Assembly: GCA_034620365.1 (NCBI GenBank) | Contig: JAQGEQ010000084.1 | Location: 1,674,001-1,738,000 of the forward strand | DNA from: Pegea sp. RAD2-039 | Lineage: Eukaryota; Chordata; Thaliacea; Salpida; Salpidae | Direction: 5' to 3' | DNA: 64,000 nt | Shown: piece after piece, positions 1 to 12,697 of the stretch | Numbering within the stretch: position 1 is the stretch's first letter | Layout: every line of letters begins with the position of its first letter | Notes under the pieces: generated by a model | What the model saw: only the letters and a program-made list of their open reading frames with translations | Told to the model about the DNA's origin: nothing | Database searches by the model: none | Made by a program: the position numbers and the translations under genes

Positions 1-512
1 CGTGATAAATTGTTTTAGCTTGACAGTTTCAATAAAACCATTTTATGGAAAAGAATGCTTTAAGAAATTTTCGAAAATAAAATTTAGTTTAAGTTCAAGA
101 AAGATTTCGTTTTTGTAGCTCTAAAAATGCATTTAGACAAAAATCTCTTGTCAACAAAAAGATACATAAAACTGCTATTATAAGTTTTCTACTAGAATGT
201 TTTTGAAATAACAAAAAAAGAAATCTACATAAAACATCTGTAATAATCATAACACCACATTATTTTAACTCTATAAACGTCTATCTGTCATGCCCAATAA
301 ATAAAAAAAGTTTCCGTCTTTCATCTTATGTAAAGTAATAGACTGAAATAGGCATCAATTTGTTACATTCAGCAAAATATTTGAACTGAACAGATATATC
401 TCTAACTTGATGTACAGCACAAATGGTGCCTTTTTAAAGTATTTATTTTGATAATTAATAATTTGTTTAAATGTTTTAACATAAATGTTATAACTAAGAA
501 AAAAAGAATATT

Positions 513-518
513 TTTATT
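513..518 (-). terminator. Polyadenylation signal of the OATP gene
   Basis: AATAAA on the minus strand (TTTATT on plus) about 6 nt beyond the predicted stop codon at 524-526. Its position supports the chosen last exon, although AT-rich DNA makes chance matches common. Confidence 0.4.
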
Positions 519-523
519 CAATA

Positions 524-3500
524 TTACAAAAAGCTCAAAATTTTGTTATGCAATAATTTCATTATAGCAGTTTTACCATTCTATTTAAACAAGTAAAACC
601 GAATTAATTAATTTGCATTTTAAATCAATTATAAATAATTCAAAACATTTTTTATAAGAGCAAAAGTAAGTTTGGTTAAAAACACCAAGAGGTATAAACT
701 TACTTTTACAACTGAAGTAAAGATGAATGTATATAAGGAAAGCTTTTGAGAATTGTACAACAGACAAAAACCTTTCTCTCCACATTTGCTTGACCAATCT
801 TGACATGCAAGATCAAATATTACTCCAAAAATTAAGGGACCCGGTATTGTACCCAGTAACCGAACCAGAAACCACTAAATTTGTAGAAAAAAACTTTAAT
901 GAAAACTGCTGTTTTTAAAAGCTACACATAAACTTGATCAGCTGGTTTATTTGTATTTGTGCTTTTTAGAATTTATTTTAAAGATTGAAAGTCATCAGTA
1001 ATCAATAAACTTTGTACTTAATTAAAATACCTTTAAAGAAAACTTGATTAAATTTACGGAAAGTTTGTAAAACAGTTCGAGTTTAACTTTAACCTTCTAT
1101 AACTTTGTAAATAGATGTTTACCAGGAGCTAACTCAATGAATAACACAAATTATAGCTGAAAATCCTTAAAAACTTACTTGAAGTCCCAGACCAAATGAT
1201 CTTTGGTTAAAACTTACACATCTTAGAAGAATTTGGATTCCAGGAGCATGATTAAAAAATGTCGTAAATAATAGAAGAAATATGACGCTAAAGAACAAGA
1301 TCATTTGATTATTTGAACATCTAGCACTCTTACACGCCCCAGATAGTGGCAGATTTTTCTCCATCACTAACGCATGAACAATTATAATATCCTTCATCCT
1401 GAAATGTTTTTGAAATTGAGCATTTAATTTTCAAAATCATTTTATCAAGCATGTTAGTTCTTACTAAACGTGTTGTACAGCCAGCAAAACAAGGAGATGT
1501 ATATGTTGAATTGTCACTTCCACATACAGGTTGATAGAGACTTTTCAAACAAGAGCAGTTCATGTTACAGGCTGCATTGAGACTCATAGATGTCTCATTT
1601 GTGTATCTAGTATTAATACCAGTGAATGCTGGTATGTAGAAAAATAATTAGTAAACAGAATTTTTCAAAGTAGATGCAATTATGATTCAAGAAGATTGGA
1701 ATGTGAAAAAGCTGGTTATAATTGGGCAATTGTAGAAGCCAATATTTTTATCATGAATATATCAAATATGTAAAATATTCTTGCAAAACACAAAGCTGAA
1801 AACCATTAAATCTACTTACATGCATCTTGACAAGACAGTAGAAATATAAACACACACATCAAACATACAATTGGAGCTATATACAGAATATGCAACATCT
1901 TTCTAATTCCTAGGTTAAATTTTGAAACACAAGCTCCTCCAAGCAGCTGGCCAAAAACTCCTCCAGCAATGCCTATGCAACCTAAGATGTAGAACATGTT
2001 TGCTTACAGTGTTTAGAGATACTTAAGAACATCAAAATTAATTAATTGTTTTGTAAAATAAAATAAAAAGTTTTTATATTCATGTATGGCGTGTAGTAAA
2101 GACAAAAGTTGCAATTTTTATTCAAAAATTAATTGAATAAATTTCCAAAAATGATTCTGATGGTCTTTATTTAGTTCCGTAAGTTTAAGACCCATTTATT
2201 TTCCATCTATTAACGTGGAACTATACCCAGTTCGAACAGTTTCAAAAAAACTTTCTAAACTCATAATTAACAAAATCTGATCATAATTTACAGATATTTG
2301 GAATACATGTTCAAAATTACTTGTACCTTGTAATCAAAACGCTAGTAAGATAACGTTAGATAATCAATTGGTTCAAAAAAGCAACTGACCCGTAAACTTT
2401 CTAAAACTTATTTTAAATTTGAATTTTATTTGAAGCAAATCTTTTTGAAAAACTAAGGCTAATTGTAATAACGCTTTTATTGCTTAAATCTTTGAAATAA
2501 GATATTAAACAATGGAGATGACAGCAACACCTGACAGCAAAAGATACATTAACTTTATGTAATAGGATAGTTTTTAAAATAAACAAAAAGTAACCTTCAA
2601 ATATAATAAGATTATCGATTATTTAATACAAGCTAACCCATAAAGTAAATAAAAATTAAATGCTAAAAACAAACGTTTGTAAGATTTCAAATTTTTTCAA
2701 ATTTTTAAATTAAACTCACCAAAATACACTCCGGCAACACTGGCCTTTATATCAAACATGGACTCTACATACTTTGGTCCAAAAGTACTAAGTGCATTAA
2801 TGAACATGCCATCAGTTGAATAAGATAATACGACAAAAACGTAAACTGGATTACTCATCAAAACCTTTATACTATGAGGGACATCTTTAAACCTAAAAAC
2901 ATACTTCTGTTAAAATATTGAAGATTTGAAATAATTAAATCATTTTGCTTATCAGCTATTTATCGGAAATATCCAGGAAGACCGTTTTATTCTGCAATTT
3001 AACATTAAAGAAAAAATGGTTTCATATTGACTACTTTAAAAACAAATCAAATACTAAATCTATTTTACATCATTTTTCAGCTTAAATAATTTTTAAGCTC
3101 AATTGAAGGTTGTTAAGCATAATTTTGTGTTTCTACAAACTGCTTTTATAAGCACAAGTCGTAGCACTTTATATTTACTGGCGAGTTTGTAGTAAAAACT
3201 GTCAACGACTTTTATTTTTAAGCTATAAGTTCTAACTATTATTTAGAAATATTTTTCTAAAATTCTTGTAGAAATTGATAAAAAATATTCAAAAAAATTA
3301 CGATTTTCCAAACTCGTTATTATTCGAGATTTCCAAAGCCTTTTTATCCGCCTGCATTTCCTGAGCACGACTTGCTCGATGTTTTTTTCCATTTTTTAAT
3401 GTTTTTGGGAGCATAAGAATTGGAACACTGACCAGTACAGATACTACGCCACTTATGAAAAAACCTATCCACCATGCACCAATCCAATTTTGATCATTTT

Positions 3501-6500
3501 GTAATGATGAAGAAATAAACCTGGTTACAAAGTCATTCACAAAATAAATAGAAAATAGATATGTTCATACTTTCAATCTAATAATAACATTGAATTGTAT
3601 TACAAGAGAAAATAAATCCAGCAAAGAGCAAATCATTTATTCCTATTCTTCGAAAATTATTGCTGTTATTACAGATCAAAGCTCTTATTGGATTACTAGA
3701 CGAGGGTAAAGTACATTTTCAAGTTTAGTTAAAATGACTTATTAAATGAAATAAATAAAGTTTTTGAAAAATCTCAAATTATCTTTTAAAATGTAATTTT
3801 TTTTAGATTTCTAATCATTTTATTGTTACCATTGATGTATATTTGCTGGCAACTTTAGAAAAACGCTCCCAACCAAAAAACCAACTCCTGGACCAGCGAT
3901 TGCCATCGAATAAAGAATCCCTGATAATAAAAGTTAACAAAGTCAAAAAGGGTTTTAAAGTTGTTTAAATTAATTTTCTAGTGTTTATGCTACTTAAAAA
4001 ATGATTGAGTTAAAAATACAAATTAAGTTTTGTTAGTTTAATGATTACTCAGTAGGTTAAACCATTTATTTATTAGTTTTATTTAGACTCCTTATAAACT
4101 ACAACATTTGGTTAAAAATTTGTCATCAACTCAAAGTTTATGTAAATGAAATTTAAATAGTCTTTTTAAAATAACACTTTTTGATCAGATTAACATATAT
4201 AAACAGGTTTTAAAATTTCAAGGTTTTTATTATGTTTAATTTAAACATGTAAAGTTTTTTAATCAGATTATCAATATTTAGAAAATACGTAAACAAGCTT
4301 TTGCATGTAAAACGTTTAATGTTTATAGCTTCAATTTCCTTTTCATGCTTTATCTTTAAATATCTCTTAAAACTAAAAAGTAGTATTTAAAAATATTTAC
4401 AAATTCTGTAACAGTATTTTTAAGTTTGACTTTTTGACGTTTTTAAACTCACAGCTAATCTTTAAGATTATCTTTTAAATGTAACAGAAAATAAATTGTT
4501 ATTAACTCACAGCTCCAGTAAAGTTAAGGCTTCTTGAGAAAAAATGAACTAGTTTAAATTACTGAAAAACTGAACAGCTTAAATCAAAACAAATTTGTTT
4601 TATAATTTTCTATTTCAGAAAACCATCTAAAAGATTTTCCAAATAAATGGCTTTTAATTAATCCAATTAAAAAATAACTCATCTTCTGTAGAAATTGCTG
4701 TCAAAGCAAAATTGAGCTTCAAACAACAAAAGTTTCAATTAAGTGTGAACAGTTTCTGGTCTCGATCATTTGTAAAGATAACTAAATTTATTTACAAAAT
4801 GGGTTTTTCAAATCTAAAGTTTTAGTTGTTTTAATTTCACGGTTATATGACTCAGTTATATGATGACTTTATATTCCGATTGAATAGTAAAACACAACTA
4901 GAAAAGGACCTGTGTACATTGACGAATAACGTTGTTTGACATTTTCATCAAGGTAAGTGATGCCAAGAGAGTAAATAGGTGCTGCTCCCAATCCAATCAG
5001 CAAAAAAGAAGCGTAAAAGCTGTATCTACAAAAGCGTCAGGTGTAACAGGCTTATTGTAACTAACACGAGTTTTTAAGATTAATTTTCTGACATTTGTTT
5101 AATTAGTGATTTATCAAAGAAAAACAGAAGACAACAGAAGATAAAATAGATTCACGTAGAAGAAAGAAAGATAAAAAATGTTGTAAAAAGTTTTTTGACA
5201 AATTTGTAAAAATGGTGATAAACCAAAGATGAACTAATTGATTTAAGCTTGATTAAATGACCAAAAATAAGGCGATTACATGAAGTCTTTTAACACAAAG
5301 AAATTCGAGAAGAAGGTTCAAGTGCTTAAGTTCCATTTGTTTATCGACTTTAACATTGTAACAAAATTTGACTTTAGAAATTTAAATCTCTAAATTTATC
5401 ATTTTATAGAAAAAATAATTTTTTTCTTAAAATAATCAAATATAAGATAAATCATACTTTGAAATACTTTACAAAATATATTTGTGAACAATTATTTGAT
5501 ATCTACTTATTTGTTTGTTAACTTGTTAACATTATTAGCTATGGAGATTGAAGAAATGAATCGTTCAATGGTCATTTAGTATGAGTATATTTGCCAATTT
5601 AATAAGATAAAAAAAATTAATTACAAAATATAAATGTTGAATAATTTTCAACATGTTTTTAGACGTCATTTCTATATTCAGGAGTTATTTAATAAAAAAG
5701 ACTTACACAAAATTATAAAAGTTAAAAGCTGTACAAAAAAAAAGATTAAAAATTTGTAAAAAGGAGATTGTGTTACTAACCTGTAATGTTTCAGGTTTGA
5801 AATAGTACAAGCGATTTCTGTTTGATTTCCACAAAAATTGCTTTCATCCAAATTTAACCTCATTTCATCTTGAGGGGCTAAAAAATGTGGCATTGCAAAA
5901 AGAAAACATCCAAGTCCAATAAGTAACGAGCCCCAACCGACCCATTGAGACTTGAAGCTATGTGCCCCAGCATACGTAACAAACAAAATGGAAAGAGCGG
6001 ACATGATGTCATAGCAACTGGCAAGAAGACCAACTTCAAAACTGTTTAGTGCAAACCTACACAGCAAATAAAAGATTGATGAGAAATTGAGGTACAAAGT
6101 TGTATTTCCGCAGAACTGGTTTAGATCTATTTGTAGCTGTCAGTTTGAATCAACTTTACTTTTAAAATAAATTGAATATGTGTAAACTGAAAGCTTTCAA
6201 AAACAATGTTTACTAATTATAAACTATTTTTTGACATTTTGAATAAAATTATTGTCCTTATTGAATATGATTAAGGGTTTTAGTTTTATGTTTTATTTGT
6301 GAAAATTTTTATTTAGTTTTGAATTTAATTTAAGATTTAAAAATTTTGTTTTAATTTAGCACTCAATTTAAACATCAAAAAATCGATTTACTATAGAACC
6401 TTTGAAAGATCTTCTAAGTTGTTTATAACTTTGAGCTTCAGTAAAAAAAAAATCCAAATAAATTTTCAATTTTTAATGAAATATTAATAACATTTTAATG

Positions 6501-7085
6501 GTAATAATATTCTATCTGATATTTATAAATCAAATGACCAGTATTTAAATAAACAAAATGTTCTTGCTGTTAAAATTCAAATCTAAATGTTGTTTTTACG
6601 TTCTACTTGCCAAACTTTCAATTTTTTTTTAAAAGTATTTAACAGAAGTTCATTTTTCAATTTCTACATTTCATAAGCTGCATAATACATTTATCAAAAA
6701 CTTTTTTTATGATCTTGTTTATACAAATTCAGTAAAGTTACCACAATTGTGATTGTACAGAACTAGATTACCTCCGTTGTAATGTACTCAAAATTGAGCT
6801 TGTGTGACCATTGACAGTGAAACTTTGCATGAAAGCAAGAATTCCAAGAAAGCACAGCGCCCATCGAGACGTTGCAAAATTTTGAAGAGATTTAATGGGA
6901 TATCTAAAACAAGCTGTTCAGTAAATTTTGTGGAATGATAAAAGTTGGAACCTTTTGGTGGTGAACCGTCCGCATCCAAATTGGAAGCCACATATTGAGG
7001 TGTCTTCAGATACTTCTTCATTCACTTGTAGGTTTTGATTAGTTTCAAGCTGCTCATCGCTCAATGTGTTGATGACTGAAGTCAT
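524..7085 (-). CDS. Organic anion transporting polypeptide (SLCO/OATP family), 11 exons
   Basis: Twelve-span plasma-membrane carrier of the OATP family, which moves amphipathic organic anions. Exons read by splice signals and phase: 7085-6952, 6903-6772, 6056-5781, 5025-4910, 3920-3830, 3520-3302, 2892-2720, 1981-1820, 1606-1179, 874-704, 580-524, giving about 650 residues, normal for the family. Family landmarks: [20 protein letters not shown] (TM1), [20 protein letters not shown] (TM2), [24 protein letters not shown] (the OATP signature WxGxWWxGF), and a Kazal-type cysteine-rich loop (CNMNCSC...[10 protein letters not shown]...PCFAGC) before TM10, then [16 protein letters not shown]. The first intron is only 48 nt. 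Exon 1606-1179 probably contains a further 66-nt intron (GTAAGAACT...TTTCAG) and then a reading-frame break (see findings). The last small exon is the least certain. An AATAAA signal (513-518, complement) directly follows the stop. Substrate cannot be told. Confidence 0.93.
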
Positions 7086-7918
7086 TATACTATCTCTATA
7101 ATACTTATTTGAATATCAAACAATTAAACTAAAGTAGAAGTATTTAATTGAGTACTTTCAAAATAAATCGAGTTTTAGTAGAAATTTAAAAAATAGTTTT
7201 ATAAAAATAATAGTTCAGAAGAAAGAAGAGGAAGAACAAGAAACTCAAACTTTAAAAAGTTTCAACTGTGCATGACACGGTTGATAGTTTTTCAGAACTA
7301 TTTCTATTTCACATATCATAAGTCATCAAGTTATTGAAGCGTTAACACGTTTGGTTATGCTTTTGATTATACAACTTTTTTTATGCACAAATGAAGAACA
7401 GTAAAAGTCATAACTGAATCTGTTTCTCTCTTTAAAAGTTTTCTTCTTTCAGTATTTACATAACCTAAAATCAATTTATACAACTGTCTAATTCTAGTTT
7501 CAAGATTTTTGTTCAAAGTTTTACTGACTTTAGATATACTGAATGTTTTTAAAACCTAATAACTTATTCTGAGTGTTGCAAACTATAAAACTATCTCAAT
7601 ATTTATACTTTGAAAGGGGGGGCTGAAAGCTAAACAAAAGAAAACAATGATCAACACTTTGATATTTATATATGGTTTACTTTTAGAACTGTAAAAATTT
7701 GATTCATTTATAGATAGAAATCTATTAATGATTTATTGTAAAAATAACATTAATAAATGTAATATTTTCATAAATATAATCTAAAAACTGCTGATAGCAA
7801 ACCAGTACTTCAAATTCTACTGTAGAATCTCTCATGTTCTTCCTGTAGATAGAAAGTAGGAATAAAAACTTTAATTGTAATTTCTATACTGAGAAGACTA
7901 GGTCCTGTCTTGCTGCTT

Positions 7919-7943
7919 TACCTTAAGGCCTTACCTTAAGGTA
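7919..7943. repeat. Short palindrome / direct repeat around CCTTAAGG
   Basis: TACCTTAAGG occurs twice, and the second copy is followed by TA to make the perfect 12-nt palindrome TACCTTAAGGTA. It is GC-richer than its surroundings. No function is recognisable; it could be a fragment of a mobile-element terminus. Confidence 0.4.
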
Positions 7944-8277
7944 GGTAGAGTGTATAATTTTTCAGACGAAGAAAAAAAGCAGTTTCTTGCAACTAAAGTG
8001 GGAAATAGTATTTTGTAGTAAATATCTGGTTAAGTTGAAGAAATTTGCTTTACTAGCTTGTCCACAATTTTTTATGTAACTTCACTAGATATAAAACCAA
8101 TAGTTACAGTTACGCCTATTTGAAAATGCCTCTAGATTTGAATAAATTCAAACTTAAATAGCAAACTTTTAATAAGTTAAAAAATTCTAACTATATAAAT
8201 ATTAAAACAAACAGTTCTTAACAATAAACATAAACAGTCAATACCAAGTGTTTTTGTGTATTGATTTATCGATATTT

Positions 8278-8361
8278 AGTTTATTTATTTATTTATTACA
8301 ATAAATGCGAAGGAGGGTGCCTGAAAACAGTACCTCTCGCTAACACACATTCTTACAAATT
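8278..8361 (-). mobile_element. Isolated LINE/SINE 3' tail copy
   Basis: Read on the minus strand this is the tail shared by the LINE and SINE copies at 37-38.5 kb: GAATGTGTGTTAGCGAGAGG, then a GC-richer stretch ending in GCACCCTCCTTCGCATTTAT, then a TAAATAAATAAA repeat. No coding part or tRNA-like head is attached, so it is a severely 5'-truncated insertion. Confidence 0.75.
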
Positions 8362-10909
8362 TATTTGAAATATCTTCTAGTTTCTCAAAACTTATTTTGT
8401 TTGTTGATATTTTGGTTCTTTTGTTTTGTAATCTTTAAAAAATACTTATTATTATTTCTTTCTGTCGCTAACTTATTTCACTATTTGATTTACCCTTTAA
8501 GCGTAAACAAAGAAAAACTAAAAATAAAAGATATCTAAATAAAGATATCAAAAATAGATTAAACAATTCCACTGTTTCTGTAAATAATTTCATAATAAGT
8601 CTCCACTTAAAACTTGAAAACTTAAAATTAACCTTGTTCTTCAATAGTTTGTATTTTGCAAAAAAAGACAACAAATGAATTTTCATAATATTGTTCGTAA
8701 TATTCCATTTTTTGGACTATAAAAATAAAAAAAGTATAAATGCTTGTCAGGCTGAATAATTCAAAATTTAATTTGTAAACCAGCAAGCTTACTTAATATC
8801 ACATAAGTATAACAAAAATATATATTGCTCCATAACATTACTTACAAAACCTTATTGTCGAACCCACCAAATAAGTAAAACTTATCAAAAAAGCTTGGTA
8901 GAAAAAGTCACCATAAAACTCATCTACTTCTAGTAAACATAATTTCTGAACAATAATCGGTTGAATGCTTTTCACAAAATAATACTCCCAGACAACTTAA
9001 ATTTTTCTCAAAGTTTACTATTAGTGTGATACATTAATATATTCATATTAATCAAGTTATGTTATAGTAGACACAAAGTCTGCTATAATTAAAATAATAT
9101 TTTTTTGTTTTTTGCTTAGTTTTTTAACGAAATAAATTATTAATTAATGTATGATACATAAGACAGCGTAGCTACTGGAAAAACCTACTCGCAAATATTG
9201 TCATCATTTCAGTGACTACGATTGATTTGTATTTGAACATTTTTAGAGAGAATAAATAAATAAAAAATAAATAGTATTTTCATCAAGCTGAAAGTTTTAT
9301 AAATTGATAAGATGTCAATCTAAAATCTTTTTTCTAACTTAACTTAAATCTTGATATTCTAAACTATATATGGACTTTTATCCACACAATAAAAGTAAAA
9401 CTAACAATAAAGTTAATATAATAAACAGATGATAATCAAATTACTTTTATTTCGTTTTTAACCAAATACTTTTTGGTTTTCATAGAGACTTTCAAAGAAT
9501 TGAGAGAAGAACAAGTTAGAAATTGAACTTTTGTATACTCGATAAGCGTTTTTTTTTCTAGTAGTTGACTTTGAATACGATGAAAAAGTAAAAAACGCAA
9601 TAAAAAGCACCAAAATACGATTCATAAGTAAATATTTCGGATTTCTTTTATAAAATATTGCTTTTGCAAATGTTTTGTTTTGAAATTAAAGATTTTTTAT
9701 TAAAAACTGGTTTTTAATAAAATTATATCAGTATTGGTTTACTTTCTATCTTTTCAAAAACATACACAATACCATCAAGGTAAAATAGGAATCTTCAACT
9801 AAGCAGAAGATTTGTCAGTAAGATGAATTTTAACTTCAGTTTGGAGGTTTGGAGTGAAAGTTTATTAAAGGTCAAGGTACTGTGTCCTTTAGATAGGGAT
9901 TTAATAAATCAGCATTGAGGTCAAAGCTCCAATTGTGTTGCCAGACAAACAAAAGGACTTGTGGAAGAAAAGAAAGCAATATAATACAATTAACTTAAAA
10001 TTCTACTGAATATTTAAAAAGCATAAAAAAGTAACAATAATAAAATGTATTTTAATCAAAGTGAAAAAATGTTATTTGAAAGTGGCTCCCTATAAAAAAC
10101 TACAATCAAATATTTTTTATCTGTTTTCAATTATTTTTTATTGTATTTTACTTTTTTTTTGAAATAGTTAAAACTTATTTTAGCCAAAATTGTTTAACTA
10201 ATATAATAAAGTCTTAAATAATCGTTTTCAACATCACTTAATTATTATATAAAACGATAAATTTATGACAAAGTTTAATATTAATTTTTATGAGTAATCA
10301 AACAAAATAAGTGAGAAAGTAAAACTTTGTGACTTGATTACGCAAAAATGTATAAGCATCACCTAACTCAGAATATTCTAAAAGTATCTACTGCCTGGTC
10401 CTTAAATACTAAACGCCTAAAGATGTATTTGTCTAACTTCGGAAGAAGCCTACTAAGTCTATAATCGGATTGATTAAGAAAGAATTTGACTCATTAAATA
10501 GTTGAAGTTGGTTGAATCCTGATACTGAGTTTACGTAATTTTTGCACAAAACTTTGTTTTCATGTGGATTAAGGAATAAAACTTTTTGCTGTCAGGTTTT
10601 GCTACTAAGGTTTTTCAAAATTCATATTTATTTTCAAAGATTATTTTTCTAATCGTTAATTTAGAGCTACTTAAAAATTACAGTGAATGAGAATTATTTT
10701 AAAGTCAAAATGTTAAAACCATCTTGACATGAACAAATCATATGACATGCAAAGTTTTTCATGAAGCATTATTAATATTATAATCTTTTCAAGTTTACTT
10801 ATTATTAATATTGGTTATAAAGTTTAACTTTTGATAAAAAGCTAATAACTTTAAAACAAAGACTGTGGTAAAAGAAATAAAAATTACAATTGAAATTGAT
10901 TTATATAGT

Positions 10910-11190
10910 AGGAACGTGCTTCGGCCGAGAACGGTCATGCTGGTTTTCCTTGAGAAGTTCTGCTAAAAAAACAGTGAGATGCAAAATAAAAAGCCTTCAG
11001 GGTTTTTTAAGCTGGATTTTCTTCTCTCTTCTTTAGTTGCTCGCAAATTAAAAAGCGCCATTTGGAGCGATCCGCTGCGATATCTTCCTAATTGCTAGTA
11101 TTGATGTTAAACGATTGCATATCGCGCTTGCAGGTATCTTTAAAACGGAGATAGGGACGACCGATATTGCGTTTGCAACCATGGTAAGTG
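10910..11190 (-). mobile_element. Non-LTR retrotransposon C-terminal remnant (second family)
   Basis: The minus-strand translation carries the motif typical of the extreme C-terminus of many animal endonuclease-reverse transcriptases: CKRNIGRPYLRFKDTCKRDM, then an in-frame stop, then EDIAADRSKWR (family pattern: GRPxLRYKDxCKRDLK...W..LAADRxxWR). The piece is more GC-rich than its flanks, with stops within and beyond it. It differs from the LINE family at 30-38 kb. It is a dead fragment with no promoter or complete ORF. Confidence 0.8.
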
Positions 11191-12697
11191 ATTTATATGC
11201 ACAAAATATTCATGAAATTATTTACAAGCTACAAAAAACATCTTGTAAAAGCAAGAATTCTTAAATGTATAAAATTTTAATTAGAATATTAAAATTTAGA
11301 AAATTTATTACAATAGAAAAAATATTTAGATCCAATAAAAAATGAACCATTTAATCTCTGGTTGTTTAAAATACGTCAATTAACAAAATTTAATGAAAAT
11401 CCGACTGCATTTGTATCGACTATCAAAAAACATGCTAATGAGCAGACATGCTAATATTTTCAACAAGAGGAACTTCTACTCTTTAAATTAACGAAACTTT
11501 TACCATGTAATGAAAACTCTTAAACTTTTAGAGATTCTTGTTCACGTTTGTTGACTTCAAATAGTATACACGATACTAGTTTTAAACTGACATAAGTTAT
11601 ATTTTCTCAAAATCTGTGTCTGACTTATTATCTAAACCACTAAAAACTTTTTAAGTTAATCAAAAGACAAATGAACATAAAAGCTATAAATTAATCTGCC
11701 TAAATATTAGATGGAAATTAGTTTGTCAATTTATAGGATTGTTCAAATATTGACAAATTTGTTGAAACAATTGAATTAACTTCATCTAAATGTTTAAACA
11801 GACGCAAAATAAGAAGCTATTCTATCAGAACCTATACTTAAAGCCTTCAGAATATGTTAATAAGAAATCTGTAAAGATTTCCCAAAAACCTCATTAAAAT
11901 TGTTAATTTATTACATTTATATAAAAAGTAAATCTTTTACAATGATTTTCACTGAATCACATCTGATTAATGCTCAAATGTAGAAAATTCTGACATAGTA
12001 CCAACAAAACCAATAAGATCATTTTTTATTAGTAAGAATAAATGAAATGGAGTAAAATTATGTACAAAATAAAGAAGTATTTATTTGAGCAGATTCTCAA
12101 GCAGAATATTTAGCAAATAGTCAGCTATTAAACGATTCTTATCAATAGTGACATTAAATAAATGACCAATAAAAGCACCACATCAACATTTGGTGCAAGT
12201 TTTACATAGACATTTCAAACAGTTGGAAATATACGATATCAATTGCTGGAAATGAAAAAAACTTTCAGTTAAATGACAAAGTTTAATAAAAAGAGAAACA
12301 GCAACAAGTTTAACATCAATATAAACATCTGAATATCAATAATAAAGAAAGACAGTTTCTATAACAAGGAAATCGGTTTATTTTGAAATTTTATTCCAGT
12401 CGAAAAGTGAAACATATGAAATGAAGTGCTGCTCTAAATAAAGCCAAAAATATTGAAAGACATTATATATATATAGTTATAATGAAAAGTAGAAAAGGAA
12501 ATAATACATTTAAGAATGAAGTAGACAAATATTGTAACTTGATAAAGTATAACAACTTACTTAAGAAATTATACAAAATTGTGATTAAGATAACAGACTG
12601 CATTATAAAAAAAAGTTATTATAAAAAAAACTAGGAAACATAAGCCACAGAAAGTTCCATATATCAGAGGTTCTTGTTGTCATCACTTTACATTTGT

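Larger units (their letters stand above)
7086..12697. other. Gene-poor AT-rich stretch between the OATP gene and TMEM134
   Basis: About 5.6 kb with no exon that I can support on either strand. Open frames here (for example 8468-8686 minus) are AT-rich, low-complexity and lack family motifs. The stretch holds a LINE/SINE-type tail (8278-8361), a LINE C-terminal remnant (10910-11190) and a short palindrome cluster (7919-7943). Upstream regulatory DNA of the OATP gene would lie just above 7086, but no specific site can be recognised. Confidence 0.6.
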
